DNA of 64,000 nt from Ziziphus jujuba (Eukaryota; Streptophyta; Magnoliopsida; Rosales; Rhamnaceae), in assembly GCF_031755915.1 (NCBI RefSeq), contig NC_083382.1:8618001-8682000 (forward strand), in the 5' to 3' direction. Made by a program: the position numbers and the translations under genes. Position 1 is the first letter of the stretch; the number at the start of each line of letters is the position of its first letter. A model generated the notes under the pieces. It worked only from the letters and a program-made list of their open reading frames with translations. It did not search any database and had not been told where the DNA came from. Shown here in pieces: positions 50,436-63,856 of the stretch.

Positions 50436-52690
50436 AGAAAGAAAGAAAGAAAGAAAAACAAACTCTCAATTTAAATCTATTCCATGCCATTCTAATTTAG
50501 TAAACATGTCTTTATAATGCATATAGTATATAACATACAATATTTGTTAATCAAATTATTATTATTATTATTTTTGTATTCTTTGTTAATCAAATTGAAC
50601 TAAACTTTTCACCATCTTAATCATATGAATTGAGAATGTGTGACATATCATATACAAAAGAAACATTTTTTCTTTAAATTGTATAATTTCATTAAAATTC
50701 ATTATGATAAAAATCAATTTATACAAATGTTTGCATAAAGAGTTAATAATTTTATCACTGTACTATTTGTGAAAAGAATTGATTAAACCTAATTACATTA
50801 CAAAGTTTATATTAAAAAGTTATTGAACTTAAAGTCCTATATAAATGTATAGTTTAAATTTTTTCAAAATTCATATATATATATATAGTTATATCCTTCT
50901 AAGTGTGAATTTTAGGGTACTGTAGATAATAATATGTCTATCTTTGAACCAAAAAAAAAGAAAAAAAATTGTTGAAATTGATTTACATCCCTATCCTTTT
51001 CAAGATAGATATGTAATTACGTGGCCCGAGAGAATATTGCTAATCAAGAAATAGGTCTCTTCACTTCAAAGGTGAATGGATAAGATTAAGTGCCTAAATA
51101 TAAAATTAATTGTGTAATTAACTATTGTAAGATGAAGAAAAGTCAAAAGCTAAAACCAAAAAGATATTTCAGATACATTATGGTCCAACAAGTAAGTAAG
51201 GTCATTTCAGAGAGGCGAAAAAAAAAAAAAAAAAAAAAAAAAAGAACATGAGAATAATATGACCGAATACAAAGAAAGCTGTAATGATTATGCCAATTGA
51301 CCGATCAATGAATCATGAGTCCCACCCAAGCCAAGGGAATAAGCATGAGCAAATAAGAAAGGGCCAAATTTTTTTTAATTTTTAATTTTTAATTTTTATG
51401 AATGAGTATTAATCACGAACAATCTGAGCAAATTTTCCTGAACCCTCTATGTGGTTCCCACTTATTTGTGAAAGAAAGGAGTTATGCTCGCATAAATATG
51501 TAAATTCCAGAATTTTATATGTCAAGTTTGATTAATGACCAACGTATATAATGAAATGTTTTACGCTTTGTTTGTTTGGTATATGAATAATAATTTCTCG
51601 AAAAATAAGAATAATTATTTATAAAAATAAAAAATTAGAAAAAATATAATAATTTTTATTTATATATTTGATAAAAATATTAATTTAAAATCAAAATTTA
51701 ATCTTTATGAATTTTTTTTTTCAAAATTGTTCAAATTTGATCAAAATTAATTAAAAATTAAATTTTATATTTGTTTATATATTTTTAGTATGTGATTAAT
51801 AAATATAAATTTAAATATGATAAGAATATTTAAAAATTTATCCAAATTAAAATTTAAAAAAATTAAATTATTATTTTTTAAATATAAATATATTTATTCC
51901 TATAGATATTGTCAAATTTAATCATTTATCAAATATAAAAAAAAATTAAATCTATGCAATAAATATTTTACTTTTATATTTATTTCATAAATTAAACATA
52001 CTTTTAAAATTCTTCTAATAATAAAGATTAAAGCGCTTTTGATAATGCCATCAACTTTGTGTTTATCATTTTTATTTTTTTTATTGAAACCAAAAACAGA
52101 TATGATTTGATACATTTCCCTATTTTATTTTATTCATTTATTTATTTTTAATTTTCAAAAGCCAATTTTGGCAAAATAACTCTCAGTTTTGAAGTTTCTT
52201 TTGAACTTCACAACACTCAATTTTGTTCTGTATGTTGTTTTATAGTGCTCTTCTCACTTTACATTTCATCATCATTGCTTAATTCCAAACTGGTTTACAA
52301 TCCAATTCCAGTAATTTTAACATCTTCTTTTAAATTCAAGTGTTACCTTAATGCTTTCAATTCTGCTTACTTTTTTTTTTTTTTTTTAATCCTTTTTATT
52401 TATTTATTTATTTTTTTGTTTCAAGAGCTCGCTTACTCTTCCACTGTCTACTATTTATTTTATCATTTTGCTACCTAGCGAGAATATTGTTGGAATTCTT
52501 CACGTCCTTGTGGATTAAAAGTACCACCATTTGATTAAAACTCAAATTTAGAAATTTCTTCCTCAATCATATTTCTGAACCATGTTTTCAGAATGATGAA
52601 GAAAACCAAGTAACTAGAAAATACTTAATATACGAAGCTCTTATTTTATTAAAGACAAAATGATAGCAGAGAATACAGGGTGAACCGAGA
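49143..52690. other. Gene-free stretch between the two nsLTP copies
   Basis: 49143-49330 still resembles the upstream region of the intact nsLTP ('atgtccaaaaatggtgatggg' against 'atgtacaaaaatggtgatgga'). A foldback element lies at 49523-49675. Trinucleotide runs of ATA/AAT type lie near 50087-50115 and 50405-50434, and a long A run near 51221-51243. I see no gene. Confidence 0.6.
49523..49675. mobile_element. Foldback (hairpin) MITE-like element, copy 2
   Basis: The second copy of the element at 2475-2633. It shares agtccgt..., catgcgga, ttttcatagtattggtgac, cgttaatattat, atcactaatacta and cggaccgtcc in the same order. The copies differ at many positions, so they are not recent siblings. It also lies beside TA repeats. 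Confidence 0.75.
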
Positions 52691-52831
52691 CTCAGAATAT
52701 ATGATGGTTCTCTCACAGGAGAACCAATACACTAATTGACTCTCAAGGTAGACATAGCCGCCGAGGAGATCATATAGCAACACACCCTCTTCTCCTCCCT
52801 TTATTCCTTTGCTCCATTAATTGCTCATCTT

Positions 52832-53309
52832 TCATTTCACACTGATCCAAAACCAAACCAGAATTCAATAAGATTATTAAAATAAAAAATAAAAAAAATA
52901 AAAGAAAGAAAGAAAGAAAAGCAAGCAATTCAAATGAAAAACTCTAAAAAAGCATAAAGTAACTAGCTTACTCTTTGCAATTGATGCTCTTGGAGATGGG
53001 AACACCGATTTTGACATTACAAGCAGTTGGGAGATTGGTGGCCGCAGCTTCATCAATCTTAGGTAGACGAGAAGCAGCGTCTTTGATACATTGGCAAGCT
53101 CCTTGCCTGTCAGCCACAGTTGGAGTGTTCTTTTGGATGTTGGAAACACCGGTGCAACATGCTTGTGTTGGTGTTCCACCATTAGTGAGGTATGGAACGC
53201 AAGGAGAGAGGTAGGATTCCACCTGAGGGCAAGGAATGGCTTGTCCCGGTTCAACCATGAAAGCAACCATGGCTAGAGCTACAAACACGGCTATGGCAAC
53301 GTTCTTCAT
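52832..53309 (-). CDS. Type-1 non-specific lipid-transfer protein
   Basis: A small secreted protein that carries lipids in a disulphide-braced helical bundle, used in cuticle formation and defence. Exon 1 is 53309-52972. A 130-bp intron (GTAAGC donor at 52971, ATCAG acceptor at 52842) leads to a second exon with only 10 coding bases, 52841-52832, giving the C-terminus NCKDVK. An unspliced reading would end NCKE, which I think is wrong because other type-1 proteins end in a similar spliced tail. Total 115 aa: signal peptide about 1-24 (ending EPGQA), mature start IPCPQ, and eight cysteines in the family pattern (C, C, CC, CQC, C, C). A TATA-like TATAAG on the minus strand at about 53414-53419 lies about 105 bp upstream of the ATG. 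Confidence 0.95.
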
Positions 53310-53529
53310 CTTCGATATCAGTTGGAGAATTTCAACTGCTTGCTGAGCTTCAGTTTCTGTATGAGGTTGTTTTGGTTATGGTGTGATGGAAAGGGTGGGA
53401 CTGAGAGGGGCTTCTTATAGTTGGTAACAGGGGAAAATGTACAAAAATGGTGATGGATTATTCTTGTGAGCAGCGGTTACAAGGCTTCTGCTTCAAATGT
53501 CAGCCTGCTAACCATAAATAGAAAGTTTT

Positions 53530-54620
53530 AACAGAATTTGTACACCATCTCTATCTAAACCTTTTTCCTAAGTATGGTTTTGTGCTTGTTTCTAGTAGAA
53601 AAGCTTTCGGTTCTACAACATGACAATTTGATAAAGGAAAGTTTCTTGGCAATATGCTTTGGTTTCCGTGTTTTTCGAGAAGTTTGAGGTGCAATCGTAA
53701 TATTTCTTTCTAATGTTAATTGTCCTTTAGAGGGTTCAAGTGATAAAGGTATGGGACAAACTGACCCTGTGAATAATGTATATGAATGTTTATGTTCCTT
53801 CACTTTGCTATTATATGTTTAGCATACCACAGAACCATATCAGTTTTGCAATAAGGCAGACTCTCGAAGCCAACAAATTTTAGATACAAGTTATAAACTG
53901 TTTATTGAAAAAGAATGTGATCATGGAGTGAAATTAGCGTAGAACAAATTAATAAAATATATGTTTTGCAAAGAAGTAAAATATAACATGTTAGTGAGTA
54001 CGTATCCATAAAATTGAGAAAACAATTTGTTGTTTTTATGGACATGGTATTAAACATCAATGGTCAATTTCATCTGGATTGTCTCAAAAGGAATTTTCAA
54101 ATTAAATTTGAATGGAAAAATAATACCCAAATTTTGATAAATTTAATTTGTCTTTGTGTATTTGGTAATGAATGCTCCTTTTATTTGATGTTTTATTTAT
54201 TTATTTATTACTATTATTATTTTTTTATTCATTTGGTGGGATAAATAATTTTTAGATTTGGAAGCACTTTCGGCTTATGCTAAACATTGTTAGGCTGGCA
54301 TGGCTTTTGAACTCAAAAGCTGATTCCGATAGTGTTTGAATCATTTTCAGGAAATGTTTTTAACCTACAGATCAAAGAAACACTTATAACCAAAATCAAC
54401 CAAAAGTGACTTCCTCAATAAGCGCAAAAGCAGAAACCGTACCAACTTTTCGCAACTCAAGCTATTAAGCAAAAGATTTACTTTTGAGACATTGGCACTA
54501 GGCCATGAAACCTACACCACTTCTCTTTTTTTCCTTTTCTTTTTTTAATATTTATTTTTAACTCACAGATCGGTAGCAAGATATATTTTTATTAACCTAT
54601 GCAACCACACCAGAAGGAGT

Positions 54621-54654
<34 letters not shown>

Positions 54655-54900
54655 GTGGGGGCTTTTATCATAATACCAAACCGTGTCATTCACATCACTA
54701 TGAACAAGAAGACCTTTTACGACGTGAAGCTAACACAGCATTTTGAAATCAACTACTAAAGTCATCTGAAAAAATGAGCCTAACAAGCACTCACATAGAA
54801 CAATTACCTAATATTATGTGAATAAGAATATTGATAATTACTTTTAATTTCAACCTGCTTGTTTCCCTTTCGCTTTGTTGGTTGTCTGCTATACAGTTGA
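53530..54900. other. Gene-free stretch with a long poly-G tract
   Basis: No gene is visible between the nsLTP promoter and the GlcNAc kinase 3' end. It contains the poly-G run listed separately. Confidence 0.6.
54623..54661. repeat. Poly-G tract (31 G, then TGT and more G)
   Basis: Thirty-one consecutive G (54623-54653), then tgtggggg. A homopolymer of G this long is rare in AT-rich plant DNA. It can form G-quadruplexes and is prone to slippage and to sequencing error, so its exact length is doubtful. Confidence 0.9.
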
Positions 54901-54920
54901 TGAAATTTATAGAAGAATGG

Positions 54921-57900
54921 TCAGCTTTTTAAAGCTTTCTTGAGAGATTCTTTCATGAAAAAATTCCAAGCTAACAATGCTGCCCCCACTGCAGGCTCCA
55001 CCTGTTGTTGATTCAAGAAAACCAATATACAGAAGTTGTAATCAATACAATACACAAAATGATATCATACGTATAATACATGCATAGCTAGAGATAAATA
55101 TGACCTTTAAAACAAACATTAGTGCTGAATGTGTGTGTTCACAAAACGTTTTTTGAAAAATAATCTGCCCTTAAAATTTTACTGGTCTATCCAATGGTAC
55201 ATGAATAATTCAACGTTATTGGAATCTACGGGAACTAAAATTACTTGTTAAAGCAACCTTTGTCAAATATCTTTGTTGAGCCGTGGGAAGGGTTACGCGT
55301 GTGAAACATTGTATTTTCTGTTTATACAGAATTTAACAGAATATTACAATTATTTTAAAGAAAAATGATGAAAATGCTAAATTTAAAAGAAGATTCTCCA
55401 TTAAAAAATATTCAAACAACAAATCAAATGCTTTTTTGAAAATTTTTCAAAAACATTTCATGGAAAAGGATTAGATCCTTCATGGTCTTTGAGTGGGGAA
55501 TAATCAATGTTCCCAATTAAAGTATTCTTGTTATGCCACCTATACCACTAGGTAACATTAAACCAAGTATCATCAAATATGCAGCTAAAGGTAGTTTAAA
55601 ACATTCCTAGCTTTCTTTTTCTTCAGCTCATGTTGCCAACCATGCTAAATGAAATAGAATTTAAGTGTTAATACAAGCAGTTGCCACTAGAAATACAACA
55701 TGGTCATTACTCGTTAATTAAGATAAATATTACTCCACCAAAATGAAATATGTTTACCTTAGGTCGGATTGCAAGTGCCCCAGGGTAGTCCTTGGAGATG
55801 CACTTTATTACTTCTTTACCAATATCCCACCTCCTATTTGCTTCAAGAACACCACCAACCATGACAAGGGGAAATTTACCATTTCCATCTGCAAAAAGAA
55901 AGAATCCATATAATGATCAAAATAAAGGCGTATTCAACACAAATTGTGGTACATTTGAAAGTATAAACTCCAGGGTAGAATTTTCTTTATTGCAATAAAA
56001 CATTAGAACTTATTCAGATTCATGACACAAACAATAATGGAATCCAAGAGTGGGTAGGCAAAATATATAACCATTCTATATACACCATGTCTTTACATGG
56101 TTATGTTGTATGATCACTTAAAATGCACTTTCACCTTAATCCATCCATTCGTATTTGTTAGTTACAGGCAAAGGAAACAAAAAGCCATAAATATCATGAC
56201 TTAAAACTCAATTTAATTGAATGAAGAGTGTGACAGCCCTGCACACATAATCTCAGAGAATTATACATGCACACTGAACTGCACCTACAAAACTATAGTA
56301 CTTTTCATTTTTGTTTTTAGCAAGCATTTTATTTTCTTTTATTCAACATTTTGTTTATACTTTTTTGCAGAAAAAAACACTGTTTCTTAGCCATAAAAAT
56401 TTGTAACAAATGCAACAAGGAAAGCTCAGCGTATTTTTCATGCTAGATGTATGCCACACCTTCACCACACAAGCCAAGTCTTTGAACAACAGCTTTCACA
56501 CTTGAAGCCAACTCCAGGACTGAATCATACAAAATCCTGTTTGCAACCTCATCACCAGCCTCTGCACAAGATATGACGACTGGGACAAGTGCTGCAATGC
56601 GAGCCCAAGATGGATCAGCATAGGTCCACCTATACAAAAAGAAGTACAGACTCAGTAACCAAATATGACTGACTCAGTAACCAAGTATGACATCCATAAA
56701 TCTCTTATCAAAGCTAACTCATCATGTAAATCATTGTTCAAAAGTACAGATCACCAGGCTCTCATATAAAGTTCCTCAAGAATATTCCTCAAAAACAAAA
56801 AACAACACAAACTCACTCTAGATAAAATCATATTTCAAATATCAAATGACAAAAAGACATGCAAATGTTAATATAAGGAAAATACATGGATTTCAATTCT
56901 CAGCAGACTTGGATAAATATAATACCAGATAAGGAGTACTTCCACTTTCAGGATGTGCTTTCATAAATACATTACATTCATGATATTAATCAGAAATATA
57001 ATAAAATTAGAACAACAAGAAGCAGACTACTCTATCTAATCTCTTAATTATTATACAATTTTCAATCACATCTGCATTCCTTAACCAAGGACATCCAAGG
57101 GATTGATCAATGGAACAAACCTTGTCATTTATTCTCTCCAAAAACTGCATAAAGTTTGGCTGCAACTGTAAGATGCCAAACTGACAACTAGTAACTTCAC
57201 CCACATAAGTGATGATGACAATATAAGTTTCAGATATATATACCCGATGAGTTCATCTGGAGAAGACAGGCCAAGCCTTTTTAAAATACTAGATGTAAGT
57301 AGCGTAAGTGGACCACGACCATCATAGGCCTTTATCACTGCAGTTAATGCCTGAGCTGCTATTCCATATCCACTGCAAGTAAGAAACATCCCTTCATTCA
57401 AAACATCCAGAAATAGGAAAAAATAATCTCAATCCCTGATAAGCAGATCAACAAAACTTTTATCATGAATGGTTTCATATAAAAACCCAAAAGGTCACGG
57501 AAAAAATCAATGCTTTGCGTGCTGAACCAGTAGGAATTCCTTTGAAATTAAACCAAAATGTTTTATTAGCCCCAAGAATTTCCATTAAAATATTTTTTTC
57601 AGCAAACAAAATAATATTATAATATTTTATGAGAATCCAGTCAGATTCTTTTCCATTCCATTTATGCATCTTTGTAAGATGATTCCACTCATCACAAATT
57701 TGCATCACCGAAATTTTTTTATGTTGCAAGAGTTGCTCGATATACTAGTAGCATACCAAGTAAATACAATCAACCTTAATTACATATTTTGGCATAATTA
57801 AGATATAATAAAAGCTAAAACGCAAGATTATAACCCAGTACCTTCCCCAGTCACCTAAGACAGGCCCTGCACCAGCAGCCCTTGCTTCTCTACCATCTTC

Positions 57901-60041
57901 TGTGAATCCATATGCAATAGTCCCTGTGCCAGCAATTAAAACACATCCGTGAAGCTTTCCCAAAGTCCCACTTGCTAGAGCTGCCACAGCATCATTTTGA
58001 ACATATAGCCCTACGTGGCTGGGGAATATATCCCTGTTAATATCAAGGGAGAACATATATAACTAAATATTGACTATATATTGCTGAACAGAAAAAAGGT
58101 GGTCATGTACTTTTTTTCCATGCCATTATTGACTCTAAAACCACATTCACTGAACTAAAGAAGCAAACAAATTCAGAAGATGTTATAATACGAGCAAGGA
58201 TACAATTATCTTGAAATTTCTAGTTTTCTATAACTAAGGTTTAGCAAGTGGTAAATTTTAACCCCTGCTTAACAGTCCATTTTGAGAGCTTCCTTATTTC
58301 CACTTGATGATAGCCAAAGCACAAAAACCACTTAATAAGACATTCTTGTACTTCCAACTTCATTGCATAACTTAGAAAGATCAAAGATCATTACAACACT
58401 TATTTCCATAAGCTTATAGACAACCTTGTCACCCTTGTGACACCTTCTTGTTTTATATTTTTTTATGTTACACGTCGTGTTCTTGATTTGACATTTGAAT
58501 AACTTGGGGTTAAAAATTAAGCGACACGATCACAAGAAAAAATTCAAAAGACATCCAATCATGAACTTTGAACAATTGAGAAATACAAGTAAGATCAGTG
58601 CATTATCAATCTACAAGCATTAAAACTAATTTATAAATAGAATCATCCACCATATCAAGAATGCGTGTGAACAACTCTAGAAAGTAATAAAGAACGGACA
58701 CATGTAATTTCTTTATCCAAAAGTCTCCTTATATTCGAGTAAAGTACCAAAAGAAGCAATTTGTCAAAAAAAAAAAAAAAAAAAATTGAAATTCAAGGAG
58801 AACACTTTACTTTTACATATTTGATTTTGAGAAGCCAATGTAAGTAGGTATCTTATTGAAAAAGATAAATACACACACACACACACATAGTAAGCATCAA
58901 TATAAAAGCAAATATAGTACCTAAGCCAATTTAATATTCTCTGTTGATCCGTTGGATGGTTAACTCCAGATACAGCTAGACAAACAGCTCGAACTGCATA
59001 TCGGTTTGAACCTGATTTTGAAAGCGCATCTGCCATAACTAGCTCCAATGTTTCCCTAGCAGCAGCTTCTACATTGAGAGGAAAAATGACACCATCATTT
59101 CAGAATTACTAACTTCACGTGCTTTTGAGTTTTGATAATTTTCCTAAAATATACTGCTGTAAGAAGAATAAATCACATCATCTTTCATTGAGGAAATTAA
59201 TTTTTAAGAGAAAAAATTGAAAATACGAAAAAGATATCAACCGTTCAGATGCTAACTTAAAAGCACTAACATTTCAAAAGGTCTAAATGATCCAGATAGA
59301 AAATGTACCTGAAAGCTAGATTTATATCAAAGTTGCAAAGATTTTTAAGGGTATCCAAAGTCTTTTTACCCACCAACCAACAGACATAAATATCAAGGAA
59401 GACAATAGGTTCATCAAAAACGTAAAAATTAAAGATAACAAATCAATAATTCTGAAATTTCATGAAAATAACCACCCAAAAAAAAAAAAAAAATTCCAAG
59501 TAGGTGTCAGCTTTACAAAAGCAAACTATTAAGAAAAGAAACCAACTATATATATAACACCGCAATCACAAATAAGAAAAGAAACCCACTCTATATATAA
59601 CACTGCAAACACTTAAATACCAACAAAAGATTACATAATTACAAGTAATTAAAACAATTTTCCAGTTTTCCTTCAGCGGTTTCTAGTGCATAGTTTCTTT
59701 GCTTATGATTTCCATTTTGCCCACAAAGAATGAAATAACCAAACGAATACTCAAACTAGCAAGAGGATGCCAAAAATTCGAACTTTGATTTAAAAAAAAA
59801 AAAAAAAAAAACAGAAAAAATTACCGCCGACGCTATTGTGGTTGGAACAACCGGCGACAGCACGAGCGAGAACCGGAGGGGGCTCGGGAAGAGGGTCGGA
59901 AAAGGGGATCATTGGCATGCAAATGCAGACGGTGGAGGTTGTTCCACCATCCAATCCCAAAATGACATCCCTGCTGCCTACGGCCACCACCGGCATTTCG
60001 TGCTCGAAATCCCAGATTTCGCCATTTCTGTACCTCTTCAT
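54921..60041 (-). CDS. NAGK: N-acetyl-D-glucosamine kinase (BadF/BadG/BcrA/BcrD ATPase fold)
   Basis: Phosphorylates N-acetylglucosamine with ATP to the 6-phosphate, in the salvage route to UDP-GlcNAc; probably cytosolic, as no signal peptide is seen. Seven coding exons: 60041-59825, 59068-58921, 58033-57842, 57372-57244, 56629-56460, 55888-55758 and 55001-54921. All have GT-AG borders and stay in frame, giving 355 aa ending KKALKS. The sugar-kinase fold signatures are present: DGGTT (about residues 31-35, phosphate 1), NDAVAAL (about 135-141, with the candidate catalytic Asp), AGTGT (about 156-160, phosphate 2), AGPVLGDWGSGYGIA, and VMVGGV (about 294-299, adenosine side). I chose the ATG at 60041 because the codon before it is GTG and no other ATG precedes the first motif. 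The length fits the family. Confidence 0.93.
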
Positions 60042-60330
60042 CACTCTCTGTATCTAATTGGACGCCAAATCAGACTGAGAGAAGACTGTTTGCCAAAAAA
60101 TGATATATCTATATATATATGTATTCCCACCAATCCGACAGCGTATCTACGTATTTTTGGTTCTTTTTTCTGTGTATCAGAAACCGAAAATTGATGGTGA
60201 TGATTGAAATGGAAGAAGCCAATGAGAGAGAAAGAAAGAGTAACAGCTGAGGAGAGAGAGAGAGAGAGAGAGTCAGATACAGTATTTTTCTACGTTGAAA
60301 ATGAAAAACGAAATCCACTTCACTGCGTTT
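60042..60330 (-). promoter_or_regulatory. Probable leader and promoter of the GlcNAc kinase gene
   Basis: Upstream of the ATG the minus strand has a CT-rich stretch (GA repeat on the plus strand at about 60249-60272), common in plant leaders. TATA-like text (atatatatat) lies at about 60109-60120. The transcription start is not determined. Confidence 0.4.
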
Positions 60331-63300
60331 CAGATTTTTTATTTATAATTTTCAAATATTATTTTTTTTAATTATTTTTGGGGGCAGCGAAACTATTTGG
60401 GATTCGTGACGGCTAATGGGCCAAATACTAAAGGTTGTATTTGGACTCTCTTCTTCTGAATTTTATGGATTATTTTTTTATTTTTTTATTTTTTTATTTT
60501 TGCCAAGATCATTGCAATGGTCTTTCCGATTTGATTTTTTTTTTAATTTATTTATTTTTATTTTTCCATAGTTATCAAACCCTATCTTTTATTTAAGTTC
60601 TTTGATTGGTGATTTTAAAAATATTTTTTATACATCGGCCTTAATATGGAACATAAGTAACCAAACTTAAAAAGAAAAAAAAAAAAAATCATGGACGAAA
60701 CTTTCTACTACTGACGTCAATTTTCATTTTTCTTTTCTTTTATTGTGTGTATCAATTTAGGGAAACGTCATGTTTTAGTTGGTAAAAGCATTGAAATTTG
60801 CAATTAAACAATGTTCTGTATTTCTATCTTTGGAATTTGATTAAAAAGAAAGAAAGAAAGGATTATAATATATAAATATTTTTAGTTAAATACACGTTGC
60901 ACTTTGAATACCATATTACTTGGCATAAATATTATTGAATTAGTAGTATGGAAAATTCTTACCTATAATTTAATTATAAGCTTTGTCCAAATTATAAAAT
61001 AATTTTGTGGTTGAATATTATAAAAATTGGTTTAAACAGTTGAACTTGAAAAAATATATTCAGTCAAATATACGGTTTTTCTACTAATCATCCATCATCT
61101 GCTGTTTGATTTCGTGTAAATTTCTTGTATATATATCTATATATATATATATATATATACATATGTTATCAGCACATATCATACAATTATCAACTTCAAA
61201 TTTAAAGGGTCTTCCATCCAATCCACCAAAAAAAAAAAAAAAAAAAAAACACAAAAACAAAAAACTTCAAATTTAATGGTCAAATTTGGTATGTATAATT
61301 GCACTTATTCGATTTCTATCTCAACCAATCATATGAGAGGCCGAACAGTATGGAGAATAAAGAAGGGCGAAACTTGTAAGTTGCTGGTTTTTAACCAACA
61401 AAACTATGTAAAATAGTAGAGACCAAAAGATTTGCAATTTGCTTCAATTGTTTAATGTTTTGTTGAAGAATTTGATACTGTCTGTACCACGATTTTCAGT
61501 TGCTGCTGCTGCTACTATTACTACTAACTCTTAGCTATTATATATTAGCATTTGAAATATATATTCTAGCTATTAGTTGGTACACCTAGATATCTTTACC
61601 TTTGATTCCCCCCCCAAAAAAAAAAAAAAAAGAAAAAGAAAAGAAGATATTTTTACCTATGAAGTTTTATACCTTGAAAATTTAAATACTAAATTAAAGT
61701 GAACCTACATGGAGTAGCAAGAGAAATCTTCCTTTAACAATTCTGGAATAATTAAAAAAAATATAAAATTTATATATATATATATATATATATGCAATGA
61801 AAGGATATGCTAGTTGCTCAAGATAGATGAATTTCATGAAAAAAACAAGTGGAGTATGGAAAAATATCATATCAAACTTTTGTCTGATTATTTAGTCTTT
61901 GATAAATGAATTTGATAAAAATCTAATATTATTATTTCTTTTCTATTCAATTTGTTTAACATGTTACTTGCAAACAAAAATTCCATAATCAGCAGTCTTT
62001 TTATTTTTATTTTTTTAATTCTTGGTTGTAAAATGAATAAAAATGATATAAAACAGAAAAAGAACAAACAAAGAATATCCCAAAACCCATAATTCATATG
62101 AGATTAAAAGTCGGAAAGAAAAAGATGAAATGAATGCATAAGGTAGCGGTAGAGGGCAAGCAGAGCAAGACAAATATAAGAAACGACAACCAAATGCTTA
62201 GGGCCTTCTTTACAATTCAATTCCAAATGTCAAAACATAATGCAATTCAAACTAATAAAATGACAAATGTCAAAACATAATGCAATTCAAACTAACAACA
62301 TGATCAGGACATTTTTGTTTTATATAAACAAAAATTTGATAATAAAATAAAAGTATTTAAAATTCTCTCTTTTCTGTTGGGCAAGAATTTTACCGAGGAT
62401 AAGAGTAATGCTGATACTATAAACACTAAGATTGTTTACCAATTAATGCTGTAATATATGAACAGTTGAAAAGCTAAATAAATTAAATATGGATAAGTAA
62501 CTTTCAGCATCCAAATGTTGATAAACAAATTGATACCTTTAATATTATTTGTACACCTCAAATTTATTAGTTAAGGTCGATTAATTTGTGCCTCAGAGGC
62601 TTATATCAAATTACTTGTTACTTACAAACTTAGAAGAAGAAAAATCAAAATTAAATTTTAAAAATATTATCATTTTGCATGAGTGCCATAGAAAGTATAT
62701 AACTCAAATTTTATGTCTCATAAAATATGTCAGATTTTTTTGGGTTCAACAAATTGTAATGTATAGAACTACCATTTTAATCATTTTTACCCAAAAAGAA
62801 AAAAAAAAAACTATTTAATCATTGTTAAACAATGATATATTTTCTCTAATTTATAAATATTAAAATAAGAAAGATAACTTATTTAATGCACCTAGTTAGG
62901 ACAAAAAATTTAGACTTTCTATCTGGAATCTATCACCACGTAAAAATAAAGGCATTGAAGACAAACTATATCAAACAATTTATAAATTATATATACATAT
63001 TTTTAAAGATAATTTATAAAATATATCAAGAATCTGTTTATCTGTGTATAGGTTATTGTAAACATAAAAGAATATTCCAACTTTTTAACAAAAATTAAAG
63101 GGGGGATTAAGAATCTGTTTTTTTGTGTATAGGTTATTGTAAACATAAAAGAATATTAAACTTTTAAAAAAAAAAATTAAAGGGAGTAATTATATGTTAT
63201 CTTTGAACTCTCTACTTTGAACTTTGAAGGCAACTTGTTGAACTTACATAATTGGAAACCTGTCTCATGTCTTAACCAGTGATCAGAACATTCCCAACCA

Positions 63301-63850
63301 ATTTCGGTCATCCTCAAGCCCTACAAGTAAGTGGTACTTATTTGGAGTTGATTTATAAATTAACGGCATAATAATAAAGATTTCATGAAAATCCTGAAAC
63401 CATTGTAAATATTTACACAGTTTCATGACAATCTGTGAAGATTTATCTTTCTGAAATCCAAATCACAACACCAAACTACCAAAATATGGATATAATGCCA
63501 ACGAATAAATCTTCAGTTTCAATCTCACATGTACATAACGACCAAAATATGTATGTCTTTCCCAATGACAAGGCTGTGTTAGCACATAATATAGCCACAT
63601 GCAAAACATCAAGTCAACAACTAATACCTTTCCACAAATTTGTGCTCTAATCCAAAATATTAAGTCGTTGATCAAGAATCCGAATGGTGTTAAAAAATGT
63701 GTAAAGTAAGGAAAAACAAATATTTTTGGTAAAAGGATCAGATTTGTGCATCCACTGTCTCAAAAAAAAGTAAGTATGGATAAGAGAGGTGAAACTGTAG
63801 TCTCCCACAAACCATCTCCAGAAAAAGCTTTGTGCTTCCGTTTAACACAA
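60331..63850. other. Gene-free AT-rich stretch
   Basis: No supportable gene. It holds AT microsatellites (about 61136-61159 and 61771-61792), A runs (for example 61227-61249), and two small tandem duplications: a 40-bp unit at 62224-62303 (caaatgtcaaaacataatgc) and an 81-bp unit at 63028-63185 (aagaatctgttt, gtgtataggttattg). Confidence 0.6.
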
Positions 63851-63856
63851 AAAAAG

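Noticed and set aside
59836..60194. Plus-strand frames overlapping the GlcNAc kinase start
   Set aside because: They are antisense to exon 1; the minus-strand frame carries the DGGTT motif and spliced continuation.
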